NCBI GenBank assembly: GCA_036494715.1
Contig: DASXNY010000082.1
Span: 1-24,679, forward strand
DNA: 24,679 bases
Direction of reading: 5' to 3'
Source: JAICJR01 sp036494715
GTDB taxonomy: Bacteria; Actinomycetota; Thermoleophilia; Solirubrobacterales; Thermoleophilaceae
The notes below the pieces were generated by a model. That model was not told the origin of the DNA. It did no database searches and saw nothing but the letters and a program-made list of their open reading frames with translations. How positions within the stretch are numbered: the stretch's first letter is position 1; each line of letters begins with the position of its first letter. The position numbers and the translations under genes are program-made. This document shows, piece after piece, positions 1 through 7,900 of this stretch.

Positions 1-90
1 CAGGCCGGCCGGCAGCTCATCCATGTGCGCCAAGCCGGCAAATGCGACGTCTTCGGCTGCACCTTCCGCACGGTCAAGGTCGAGCACTGA
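1..90 (+). CDS. C-terminal fragment of an unidentified protein
   Basis: An open frame runs from the first base to a TGA at 88-90 and encodes the last 29 residues of a protein whose start lies outside the window. The visible residues are basic and polar, with two cysteines six residues apart (KCDVFGC), and they end in VKVEH. The codons use G or C at most third positions, as in the neighbouring real genes, and the frame ends 81 nt before the next gene, which fits a genuine gene end. I do not recognise the family, and nothing can be said about its function from 29 residues. Confidence 0.5.
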   Translation, partial: QAGRQLIHVRQAGKCDVFGCTFRTVKVEH

Positions 91-135
91 GCGAGCGTCC
101 CGAGCCGACCTCTGGTTGAGTCTCGGCGGCTGAAG

Positions 136-163
136 CTCAAGTATCGGGCCGCACGATCCGACC
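136..163 (+). promoter_or_regulatory. Sigma-28 (FliA/WhiG)-like promoter of the PAS/coiled-coil gene
   Basis: CTCAAG (136-141) and CCGACC (158-163) are separated by exactly 16 nt. The same arrangement occurs upstream of the pilin operon (2927-2954) and upstream of cheR (19860-19887, minus strand). Sigma-28-type promoters are known to have TAAA and GCCGATAA boxes with about 15 nt between them, so this copy is the weakest of the three matches. The ATG at 172 lies 8 nt after the -10-like box, so transcription would begin at or just before the start codon. The assignment is inference from the shared motif. Confidence 0.4.
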
Positions 164-171
164 GGTTTCGC

Positions 172-2847
172 ATGTCCCCTCCGGACGCGTCTCCTCCGGG
201 CGCGACCCTCCTCGGCGGAATGCTCGAGGACATGCTCTACCGCCGCTATCTGGTGGTTGACGGCCAGGGCCGGATCAGTCGCTGGAGCGATGGCGCCGAG
301 CGTCTACTCGGCTGGCGCGAGGAAGAGGTGATGGGCCGCTCGGCGTTCGGCCAGCCGCTCGCCTGGGCGGGCGACGGCATCAACGCCTGGAAGGACTACT
401 TCGACGCCACCCAGCCCACGCGGCCACCCGTCCGGTCGAAGCTGATGATGCTCTGTCGCGGCGGCTGGGGCCTCGCGATCGAGATGACCGCCGTGCCTGT
501 GCCGCTCGTACTCGGCTACGAGTTCACGATGCTCGTCGCCGACCTCGCGGTAGGCGGGCCAGGCTCGCAGAGCGGGAAGCACCTCGAGCAGGTCCATCCG
601 CTGGCCGCCGACGCCATCGAGTCGGCGCTGCGCGACGACGCGCCGGCGCTCGACTCGGTCGCGGGAATGCTCGTGACGCTGCGCGCCGTGGCCGAGGCCA
701 CGGTGATCGACGACCCCGACGCCCAGCACGCCGTGCGGGCGCTGGCGATCGAGCGCGAGGACGAATCGCTCGACGCCGCTCCGGCCGAGGCGGCTTCCGC
801 CGCGGAATCCGAGCACACCTCGTCGGCGGATCTAGCCGAGGCGCAGGCGAGCGTGCGGGCCGCCTCGGAGGAGCTCACGCGCCTGCGCGATGAAATCGGG
901 CGGCTGCGCGCGCAAATCGGCGAGCAGGAGCGCGCGTCGCAGGAGGCGCGCGAGGACGCCCGCCGGCTCTCGGCCGCGCTCGACCAAGCCAGTTCGGAGT
1001 CGCAGCTTGCCGCCGCCGGCGTCGAGGAGGCGCGGATCGCGCTCGAAGCCGCCACGGCCGAGGGCGAGTCGCTTCGCGCGGAGCTCGAGGCCGGCATGCG
1101 CCGCTGCGAGGAGCTCAGCGCGGCGCTCGATTCCAGCAGCGCGGAGCTCGAGGCGAGCGTTGCGCGCTGCGACGAGCTGAGCGGCGCGCTCGAAGCGAGC
1201 GGCGCCGAGTTGGACGCACGGAACGCCGAGCTCGAGGCACGCAGCGCCGAGCTCGCGGCTCGGCCGGGCGAGTCGGATCTCCAGGCCGCCGAGCGCGACC
1301 GGGACGAGGCACGCACCGCGCTCGCGGGCGCCGTCCGCGAGTGCGACGCCGTGCGCGCGGAGCTCGAGCAGGCCACGCACGACTGCGAGGCCACGCGAGC
1401 CGAGCTGGACGAGGCTCTGACGGCACAGCGCGAGGCGGCGCACGCGCCCGAGGAGCTGGCCGCCGAGCGCGACCGGCTGCGGCTGGAGCTCGACGCCGCA
1501 GCCGCCGAGCGCGAGCGCGCGGAATCGGAGCTAGCCGCCGCCGCGACCGAGCGCGAGGGCCTAACTGCCGAGCGCGACCGGATCGAAGGCGAGCTCGCGG
1601 CGGCCACCACCGAGCGCGACCGCATCGAGAACGAGCTGGGCACCGCGATGGCCGAGCGCGAGCGCGTGGACGGCGAGCTGGCCGCGGCGATGACCGCGCG
1701 CGAGGAGCTCGAGGCCGAGCGTGCGCGTCTCCAGGCCGGACTCGACAAGGCCGAGGCCGAACGCGACGACCTGGCGCGCCAGCTCGACGATGCGCACGCC
1801 GCGCTGGGCGACGCCGCGCGCGAGCGCGACAACGTCGGTGCCGCCGCCGCGGACGAGACGGAGCGCGAGCGCGAGGCGCTGCGCGCGGAGCTCGAGCGCG
1901 CCTCGCGCCGGTGCGAGGAGCTGAGCGCGGCCCTCGACGTCAAGACCTCCGAGTTGCAGACCGTGCCCGACAAGTCCGTGCTCGAGGCCGCCAAGCGCGA
2001 CCGCGACGAGGCACGCTCCATCCTCGCCGCCGCGCTGGCCGAGCGCGACCGCGCCACCGGCGCCCTCAAGGACGCCACGGGTGAGCGCGACAGCGTCGAC
2101 TCGGCGCTTCGCAAGGCCGAGGCCGAGCGCGACGAGGCTCGGCGCGCGCTTGCAGAAGCGGCTTCGGAGAGCGAGGCCGCGCGCGGGGCGGTGGCCGAGC
2201 ACGAGCAACGAGCCGAAGAGCTGCGGCACCAGCTCGAGGCGGCCGAGCGGGCCGCCGCCGAGCGAGCCGCCGAGGTGGAGGCAGCGACGCGCGAGGCCGC
2301 GGAGCAGCGCGAGCGCGTCGCCGCCGGCCACCTCGAAACCGAGGCCCTCGCGCGCGAGCGCGCCCGGGTGAGCGCCCTTGAGGCGCAGATCGCCGAGCTC
2401 ACCGGCGAGCTCGAGGGCGCGCTGGCGCAAGCCGCCGAGCACTCGACCGAGCCCGCCCGCGGCTCGGCCCGCGGGCGCGCGATCCCCAAGCGCCCGTTCC
2501 AGGCAGGGCTCGACGACGTTCGGCATCCGCGCGCCCACATCGGCCTCGACGGCCGCTTCGTCAAGCTCAACGACGGCTTCTGCGAGCTCGTCGGCTACAG
2601 CGAGAACGAGTTCAGCAGCGCCTACTGGCCGCCGGTGGTCGACGCCGACCATCGCAACGACCTGCGCCGCGCCACCGCCCGCCTGATCGCGGGCGAGATC
2701 AACGACTGCGCGGTGGACACCTTTTACATGGCCGCCAACGGCACCCTCGTGAAGGTGCTCGGCACTGTCCGCATGGCGCGCGACGCGTCCGGCTCGGCCA
2801 AGTACCTGGTGCTCGACGCGCAGCCGCTTTCGGCGGTCACGGTCTAA
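172..2847 (+). CDS. PAS - long coiled coil - PAS protein (possible scaffold or sensor)
   Basis: This 891-residue soluble protein has an N-terminal PAS-like domain at about residues 20-125 (it includes GRISRWSDGAERLLGW), a linker rich in Ala/Asp/Glu to about 215, an alpha-helical coiled coil to about 760, and a second PAS domain at about 785-885 (GRFVKLNDGFCELVGY). The coiled coil is built from degenerate repeats of the type AERDRxExELAAA. I see no signal peptide, membrane segment, histidine kinase, GGDEF, EAL or receiver domain, so it has sensory modules at both ends but no recognisable output. It could be a signalling scaffold, a polar-organising protein or a cytoskeletal filament; this is inference. 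The ATG at 172 has no clear SD, and a promoter-like motif ends 8 nt upstream, which suggests a leaderless mRNA. The GC-rich repeats produce long antisense open frames that I regard as shadows. Confidence 0.85.
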   Translation: MSPPDASPPGATLLGGMLEDMLYRRYLVVDGQGRISRWSDGAERLLGWREEEVMGRSAFGQPLAWAGDGINAWKDYFDATQPTRPPVRSKLMMLCRGGWGLAIEMTAVPVPLVLGYEFTMLVADLAVGGPGSQSGKHLEQVHPLAADAIESALRDDAPALDSVAGMLVTLRAVAEATVIDDPDAQHAVRALAIEREDESLDAAPAEAASAAESEHTSSADLAEAQASVRAASEELTRLRDEIGRLRAQIGEQERASQEAREDARRLSAALDQASSESQLAAAGVEEARIALEAATAEGESLRAELEAGMRRCEELSAALDSSSAELEASVARCDELSGALEASGAELDARNAELEARSAELAARPGESDLQAAERDRDEARTALAGAVRECDAVRAELEQATHDCEATRAELDEALTAQREAAHAPEELAAERDRLRLELDAAAAERERAESELAAAATEREGLTAERDRIEGELAAATTERDRIENELGTAMAERERVDGELAAAMTAREELEAERARLQAGLDKAEAERDDLARQLDDAHAALGDAARERDNVGAAAADETEREREALRAELERASRRCEELSAALDVKTSELQTVPDKSVLEAAKRDRDEARSILAAALAERDRATGALKDATGERDSVDSALRKAEAERDEARRALAEAASESEAARGAVAEHEQRAEELRHQLEAAERAAAERAAEVEAATREAAEQRERVAAGHLETEALARERARVSALEAQIAELTGELEGALAQAAEHSTEPARGSARGRAIPKRPFQAGLDDVRHPRAHIGLDGRFVKLNDGFCELVGYSENEFSSAYWPPVVDADHRNDLRRATARLIAGEINDCAVDTFYMAANGTLVKVLGTVRMARDASGSAKYLVLDAQPLSAVTV

Positions 2848-2926
2848 GCCGCCGCTTATACCCACGCGCGCGGGAGCGTCCGTTTACGTACATCCGTCTA
2901 CCGCTCTGCGTCTGGGATTCCGCTGG

Positions 2927-2954
2927 TTAAAGCTTGGCCACGGCGGGACCGATA
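2927..2954 (+). promoter_or_regulatory. Sigma-28 (FliA/WhiG)-like promoter of the pilin operon
   Basis: TTAAAG (2927-2932) and CCGATA (2949-2954) are separated by 16 nt. Read as the known sigma-28 form, this is TAAA-N16-ACCGATAC, close to the textbook TAAA-N15-GCCGATAA. It is the best match of three copies in the window. It sits in the 165-nt gap before the pilin-like operon and would give a leader of roughly 50 nt before the GTG at 3013. Confidence 0.5.
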
Positions 2955-3012
2955 CCCCCGCTATGGGTATCCGCCGCCCGACCGGCTTGTCCGGAACCCC
3001 GAAGGCTCACGC

Positions 3013-4317
3013 GTGAGCCGGTTCTGCCACGCCCTCGTTTCGCGCCTCCGCGATCGTGAGGAAGGCTGGCTGATCATCGAGATCATGATCAGCGCCGTCG
3101 TGCTCGTCGTGGGCGCGCTCGCGATCTACAGCGGCCTGGACGGCGCGTCGAAGACGTCAGGCAAGAACCGCAACCGCACCGAGGCCTCGATCCTGGCCCA
3201 GCAGGACCAGGAGCGCATGCGCACGATGGACGCCACCGCGTTGTCGAACTACACCCGCGTCGCGACCGTCAAGGTGGGCAACCTGCAGTACAAGGTCACG
3301 TCGACCGCCACCTACGTCAGTGACGGCAGCGGCGCGGTGAGCTGCACCAACGCCTCGACCACCGCGCAGTACCTGCGGATCCGCTCCTCCGTTGACGATC
3401 CCACCGGCCAGAACGCCCCGGTCGTCGAGGACAGCCTCCTATCGCCGAAGCCGGCCGATGGCGGCGCTGCCGTGCAGATCGTGGGCCGCGGCGGCACGGG
3501 TATACAGGGCATCCCGATCACGCTTGCCGAGGCGCCGTCCACCTCGCTCACCACCGACAGCCAGGGCTGTGCCCTGTTCGGCTTCCTCGACACCGCCACC
3601 GACTACGGCGTGAACTTCTCGAAGACCGGCTACGTCGACCCGTCGGGCCAGAACGTGTTCACGAACGCGCCGATCACCCAGGTGCCGGGCAGCACGACGC
3701 TCACGCAGTTCCAGTACGACCAGGCCGGCACGATCACGGCGAGCATCGTCACTTCGCCGTCAGGGCTTACGGCCACGGCGGACACGCTCAGCGCCTTCGA
3801 CACGCACATCCCGGGCGCTCAGTTCCGCACGTTCGCCATCAGCGGCGGCTCCAGCTCGGCGACCAACCTCTTCCCGTTCACCGACGCCTACACGTTCTAC
3901 GCGGGCCCCTGTCTGCCCCAGAAGCCGCCGGCCTCGAGCACGAAGATCGCGACCAAGATAGTCACACCCGGCAGCTCCCAAACCGTCACCGTGACCGAGC
4001 CGGCAGTGAAGGTCACGGTCAAGGACGGCTCCGGCAATCTGGTCAACGGGGCCCAGGTGTGGCTGACGTCGAGCGACACCGGCTGCGCCGACTCGTACGG
4101 CGTCTCGCCGGATCCCGCGCTCACCACCAACAGCAGCGGCGTGTTCCAGCAGGGCTTCCCCTACGGCCACTACCGCGTCTGCGTCAAGACGGGCAGCGGT
4201 TTCAGCACGCGCTACGGCTGGGCCGACGCGACCAACACGAGTGACAACGGCGTGACCGTGCCCACCATCACGGCCAACACCGCGTCCAGCAGCCGCGACA
4301 CCGACTACTGCCCATGA
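3013..4317 (+). CDS. Type IV prepilin-like protein (PilV-like) with two beta-sandwich domains
   Basis: The 434-residue product has a class III prepilin signal: a short basic leader, cleavage predicted after Gly18 (EEG|WLIIE), glutamate at mature position +5 (Glu23), and a hydrophobic helix to about residue 39. This is the form expected of minor pilins or pseudopilins processed by a PilD-type peptidase. Two segments at about 153-245 and 330-395 look like carboxypeptidase-regulatory/Cna-B beta-sandwich modules (xxVxGIPITL...TDSxGxxxF and VKVTVKDGSGNLVNGAQV). Such modules are common in surface adhesins and rare in PilV proteins. The GTG start was chosen because it gives a complete leader peptide. 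The gene heads a tightly packed operon: its stop overlaps the next ATG (ATGA). It probably forms part of a pilus tip or an adhesive pseudopilus. Confidence 0.85.
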   Translation: MSRFCHALVSRLRDREEGWLIIEIMISAVVLVVGALAIYSGLDGASKTSGKNRNRTEASILAQQDQERMRTMDATALSNYTRVATVKVGNLQYKVTSTATYVSDGSGAVSCTNASTTAQYLRIRSSVDDPTGQNAPVVEDSLLSPKPADGGAAVQIVGRGGTGIQGIPITLAEAPSTSLTTDSQGCALFGFLDTATDYGVNFSKTGYVDPSGQNVFTNAPITQVPGSTTLTQFQYDQAGTITASIVTSPSGLTATADTLSAFDTHIPGAQFRTFAISGGSSSATNLFPFTDAYTFYAGPCLPQKPPASSTKIATKIVTPGSSQTVTVTEPAVKVTVKDGSGNLVNGAQVWLTSSDTGCADSYGVSPDPALTTNSSGVFQQGFPYGHYRVCVKTGSGFSTRYGWADATNTSDNGVTVPTITANTASSSRDTDYCP

Positions 4318-5027
4318 GCCAGCTCGCCCAGCTCCGCAAGTCGGACGGCTTCACGCTCATGGAGCTGGTCGTCGCCATGGCCATCGGCATGGTCATTCTG
4401 CTGGCGGCCTTCACGGTCATCGACCGCGCCTTCTTCACCAACAACACGATCAAGGACCGCGAGGACTCGCTCCAGCGCGGGCGCGTGGTGCTCGAGCAGA
4501 TGACACGCCAGCTGCGCTCGCTCGTATGCGTGAACAACACGAACGCCGTCACCGCCGCGACCGACAGCAGCATGTCGTTCTACACGTACCTGGGGGATCC
4601 GACCCTGGCCGCGACTCAGCTTCCCGAGTGGCACACGCTCACCCTGGCGGGCGGGACGATCAGCGAGCAGGACTACAAGATCACGAGCACGTCCCCCATC
4701 ACCGTGGCCGCCACGCCGTACCGCACGGTCAAGCTCACCAACGCCACCCTCGCCAAGGACCCCGACAACCCGACCCAGACGCTTCCGCTCTTCCGCTACT
4801 ACAAGTACGACCCAACCCAGCAGGGAACGGGGGCATTGATCCAGCTGGGCACGCCGGTCTCGCCGAGCGACCAGGGCGTGCTGGCCGACGTCAAGCTCTC
4901 GTTCGTCGTCTCCCCGACGGGCCGCAGCTCGGTCACGCCGCAGTCCACCACCTACTCGGACGACGTCCTGTGGCGTAGCCCCGACCCCGACAAGCCAGCC
5001 ACGGTTCCATGCGCGCCAAGCAGCTAA
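4314..5027 (+). CDS. Type IV pilin-like protein, PilW/PulJ type
   Basis: This 237-residue protein carries a typical prepilin N terminus: basic leader, KSDG|FTLMELVVAM with cleavage after Gly12 and Glu17 at mature +5, then a hydrophobic helix to about residue 36 (GMVILLAAFTVIDRAF). The helix is followed by a segment resembling PilW/PulJ proteins (REDSLQRGRVVLEQMTRQLRS) and a threonine/serine-rich globular domain. In known systems PilW-type subunits are minor pilins that prime pilus assembly with PilV- and PilX-type partners, and here the three sit in that order. The ATG overlaps the stop of the preceding gene by four bases, so translation is probably coupled. The 3' end overlaps the next gene by 19 nt. 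No assembly ATPase, platform protein or secretin is in the window. Confidence 0.85.
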   Translation: MSQLAQLRKSDGFTLMELVVAMAIGMVILLAAFTVIDRAFFTNNTIKDREDSLQRGRVVLEQMTRQLRSLVCVNNTNAVTAATDSSMSFYTYLGDPTLAATQLPEWHTLTLAGGTISEQDYKITSTSPITVAATPYRTVKLTNATLAKDPDNPTQTLPLFRYYKYDPTQQGTGALIQLGTPVSPSDQGVLADVKLSFVVSPTGRSSVTPQSTTYSDDVLWRSPDPDKPATVPCAPSS

Positions 5028-6571
5028 AGCTCAAGGCCGAGCAAGGCTTCACCACCGTCGTCGTGATGGGCATGCTGCTCGTCGGGATGCTGCTGGTGGC
5101 CGCCGCCTTCGCCGCGACCGACAACGACACCTCGATCGCACGCCACGACCAGTACTACAAGGAGGCCTACAACGCGGCCGAGGCCGGCATCAACTGGTAC
5201 TACTACCACCTCACCCAGGACGCCAACTTCTGGCAGAGCTGCACCACCGGCCCGGTGAACATGGCCGGCACGTCCTGGGCTTCCGAGACGAAGAGCACGA
5301 TCCCGGGATCGGAGGCGCAGTTCGCGCTCGAGCTGTTGCCGGCGACGCTCGGCGGCACGTGCAGCGTCACCGACGGCTCGTCGATCATCAGTCCCACCGC
5401 CGGCACCTTCCGGGTGCGTTCGACCGGCAACTACCGTGGCGTGCGCCGCACCGTGGTCGGCACGTTCAAGCGCACCAGCTTCCTCAACTTCATCTGGTTC
5501 ACCGACTACGAGACCAACGATCCGGTGGTCCCCCGCGCCAACCTCACTGCGGACCAGGTCGCGACCCAGTGCACCAAGCACAACTGGCCCGGCACGACCA
5601 GCCCACGCTCGTCGAACTGCAACGACCCGTCGTTCATCACCGGCGACTCGCTCAACGGGCCCGTCCGCTCGAACGACGAGTTCCAGTTCTGCAACAACCC
5701 GGTCTTTGGACGTAGCGGCAAGAACGACCTGCTCCAGACCGAGGCGCCGACGTTCTACCGCGCCTGCCCGAACGGATCGGCAAACCCGACGATGAACAGC
5801 ACGCCGCAGACGGGCGTCAACGGCTTGGTGATGCCGCCCGACAACGCGACGCTCAAGACGCATGCGGACTGCACGTACACCGGACCGACCCACATCACGC
5901 TGAACAGCGGCACCAGCGCCGCCGTGGTCAACAACGGGACGAGTTCGACGTGCACCCTTACGAATGGCGTGATCTACATCCAGAACGGCACCTGCTCGAA
6001 CGACTTTGACACGAGCGAGACCTATCCCTCCGGGTCCGGCTGTGGTGACGCGTGGGTTCATTCGGACAGCACCGGCGCCGGCTCAGACGTCACGATCGCA
6101 GCCGACAACGACGTCGTCATCGACGGCAATATCAAGCGAACCTCCGGCACGAGCACCGCGGTCGGGCTGATCGCGAACAACTTCGTCCGCGTCTATCACC
6201 CCGTGTCGCTCGACAGCCACGGCAACTGCGTCGGCAACACCACTCCGACCGACGGCGAGGACCCGAATGTCGGCCCGACCTCGAACCCGGAGATCGACGC
6301 CGCGATCCTGTCGCTCAGGCACGGCTTCATCGTCGACAACTGGGACTGCGGCTCGCCGCTCGGCACGCTCAAGGTCGTCGGTGCGATCGCCCAGGAGTAC
6401 CGCGGCACGGTCGGCACGTTCAACACGAGCACCGGCAACGTCGTCACGGGCTACCTCAAGTCGTACACCTACGACGACGCGCTGCGCTACCACGACCCGC
6501 CGTACTTCCTCGACCCGGTTCAGGCGGGCTGGGACATCCAGAGCGAGACCGAGCAGGTCCCCTCGCACTAG
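5009..6571 (+). CDS. PilX-like minor pilin/pseudopilin
   Basis: The 520-residue product begins with a prepilin-like leader (KAEQG|FTTVVV, cleavage predicted after Gly13) and a hydrophobic helix to about residue 36. Mature position +5 is valine rather than glutamate, as is usual for PilX/GspK-type tip subunits. The segment YYKEAYNAAEAGINWYYY matches the conserved PilX region in which an AAEAG motif follows the helix. The C-terminal part (GYLKSYTYDDALRYHDPPYFLD) resembles the end of long actinobacterial PilX-like proteins. In between lies a large Cys/Asn/Thr-rich domain with many cysteines, probably extracellular and disulfide-bonded. The ATG at 5009 lies inside the previous gene in another frame, so expression is likely coupled. 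It is long for this family (PilX is usually 150-200 residues), which points to a functional tip domain. Confidence 0.8.
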   Translation: MRAKQLKLKAEQGFTTVVVMGMLLVGMLLVAAAFAATDNDTSIARHDQYYKEAYNAAEAGINWYYYHLTQDANFWQSCTTGPVNMAGTSWASETKSTIPGSEAQFALELLPATLGGTCSVTDGSSIISPTAGTFRVRSTGNYRGVRRTVVGTFKRTSFLNFIWFTDYETNDPVVPRANLTADQVATQCTKHNWPGTTSPRSSNCNDPSFITGDSLNGPVRSNDEFQFCNNPVFGRSGKNDLLQTEAPTFYRACPNGSANPTMNSTPQTGVNGLVMPPDNATLKTHADCTYTGPTHITLNSGTSAAVVNNGTSSTCTLTNGVIYIQNGTCSNDFDTSETYPSGSGCGDAWVHSDSTGAGSDVTIAADNDVVIDGNIKRTSGTSTAVGLIANNFVRVYHPVSLDSHGNCVGNTTPTDGEDPNVGPTSNPEIDAAILSLRHGFIVDNWDCGSPLGTLKVVGAIAQEYRGTVGTFNTSTGNVVTGYLKSYTYDDALRYHDPPYFLDPVQAGWDIQSETEQVPSH

Positions 6572-6579
6572 CGCGCCCG

Positions 6580-6658
6580 GCAGCGCCGCTAGCCGCTGCG
6601 CACAACCTGGGATGGCGCCCCGACCGCGTGACCGTTCGGTCCGTGGCCGTCGGCGCCA
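6580..6658. terminator. Hairpins between convergent genes, possible bidirectional terminator
   Basis: The 123-nt gap between the convergent pilX-like and cyclopropane-synthase genes holds GCAGCG/CGCTGC (6580-6585 with 6594-6599) and TGGCGCC/GGCGCCA (6613-6619 with 6652-6658). The second encloses a small GACCG/CGGTC hairpin at 6630-6641. No T-run follows either of them, so termination is inferred from position only. Confidence 0.35.
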
Positions 6659-6694
6659 GCCGCCGCCACGCCGCGCCCGTTGCCGTTGGCCAGT

Positions 6695-7900
6695 CTAGTT
6701 TCGGCAGAGCACCTGGTAAACGGAGGTAAATCCGGTATCGAACCCGTTTCGGGCGGCGCGTAGGTAGAGCCTCCACACACGCACGCGCTCCTCGCCGGCG
6801 AGGCGCCGCGCCTCGGCGATGTTGTCGTCGAGCCGCCGCGCCCAGTGGCCGAGCGTGTCGACGTAGTCCTGCCGGAAGCCCTCGATGTGCAGCGCCTCGA
6901 GGCCGCTGCGCTCGACCGCCTGGAGGACGCGCGAGAGCTGCAGAGGGGCGCCGTCGGGGAAGACGTAGCGGTCCGAGAACGGCCCGCCGATCACGTCGCC
7001 CGGGTCGAGCCGCGCGATGCCGTGATTGAGCAGCAGGCCGCCGGGCGCGAGCAGCTCCCTGAGCCGCTCCATGTAGACGTCGATCTTCTCGTCGCCCACG
7101 TGCTCGACCATCCCGATGCTGGCGATCGCGTCGAACGATGCGCCGGAGAGCTCGCGGTAGTCCATGACGCGGAAGTCCAGCTTGTCTGCGAGCCCTGCCT
7201 CCTGCGCGCGCCGCCGCGCCACCGCCACCTGCGGCTCGGACAGCGTCACGCCGGTCACGTGCACGCCGTGGCGAGCGGCCGCGTGCAGAGCGAAGCTGCC
7301 CCAGCCGCAGCCCACGTCCAGCACGCGCTGCCCCTCCTTGAGCCCGAGCTTGGTGCAGACGAGCTCGAGCTTCGTCTCCTGCGCCTCCTCGAGCGTCTGG
7401 GCGCCGCGCGAAAAGATCGCGCACGAGTACGTCATCGACTTGTCGAGGAAGAGCGCGAAGAACTCCGGCGGCAGGTCGTAGTGGTGGCGCACCGAGCGGG
7501 CGTCGCGGTCGCGGGTGCGCCGCGTGCCCGTCGGCTTGAGCTCGGCTCGCGGCACCGCGGGCGGCCGCACGATGCCCGTCGCCCGCGCGGCCGCGAGGGC
7601 GAGCCGCAGCTGATCCCCGCGCGCGAGCGGCGGTGGCCGCCAGGTGTCGAGCAGCTTGATCACGCCGTCCATGTCGTCGACGTCGATGTCGCCGGACACA
7701 TAGGCCCGCCCGACGCCGAGCTGACCCGGCGCGCGCAGCGCGTGCGCGAGCGCCCGCGGCGAGCGGACCCTGAAGTGCGGCACGCCGTTGCCCTCCGTGG
7801 CCGCGACGCGCGTGCCGTCCCAGAACTCGACCTCGAACGGCCTGTCCGGGAACAGGCGCTCGAGCTCTGAGCGAAAGCGTCCGGTACTTGCCAGCGCCAT
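6695..7900 (-). CDS. cfa: Cyclopropane-fatty-acyl-phospholipid synthase family methyltransferase
   Basis: This 401-residue protein belongs to the SAM-dependent cyclopropane-fatty-acid synthase family, which adds a methylene or methyl group to the double bond of a phospholipid acyl chain at the membrane. An N-terminal family domain (about 1-120) precedes the conserved RHHYDLPPEFFALFLD (about 138-153) and MTYSCAIF (156-163). The SAM-binding motif is LDVGCGWGSFALHA (194-207), followed by GVTLSEPQ, IGMVEHVGD (262-270) and the C-terminal FDTGFTSVYQVLCR. The ATG at 7900 was chosen because it shares a base with the stop of the upstream desaturase (TAATG). The longer open frame upstream of it translates the desaturase gene out of frame. 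Desaturase followed by cyclopropane synthase makes biochemical sense, since the first supplies the double bond used by the second. A 10-methyl fatty-acid enzyme is a less likely alternative. Confidence 0.92.
   Translation of the reverse strand: MALASTGRFRSELERLFPDRPFEVEFWDGTRVAATEGNGVPHFRVRSPRALAHALRAPGQLGVGRAYVSGDIDVDDMDGVIKLLDTWRPPPLARGDQLRLALAAARATGIVRPPAVPRAELKPTGTRRTRDRDARSVRHHYDLPPEFFALFLDKSMTYSCAIFSRGAQTLEEAQETKLELVCTKLGLKEGQRVLDVGCGWGSFALHAAARHGVHVTGVTLSEPQVAVARRRAQEAGLADKLDFRVMDYRELSGASFDAIASIGMVEHVGDEKIDVYMERLRELLAPGGLLLNHGIARLDPGDVIGGPFSDRYVFPDGAPLQLSRVLQAVERSGLEALHIEGFRQDYVDTLGHWARRLDDNIAEARRLAGEERVRVWRLYLRAARNGFDTGFTSVYQVLCRN

Noticed and set aside
516..2570. Long open frame of 684 codons on the minus strand, opposite the PAS/coiled-coil gene
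   Set aside because: It translates to Ser/Arg/Ala-rich low-complexity sequence caused by the repetitive GC-rich sense codons; no domain and no SD are visible.
6068..6729. Extra gene at the 3' end of the pilX-like gene running into the convergent gap
   Set aside because: The plus-strand frame there is Arg/His-rich, overlaps a well-supported coding frame for most of its length and has no SD.
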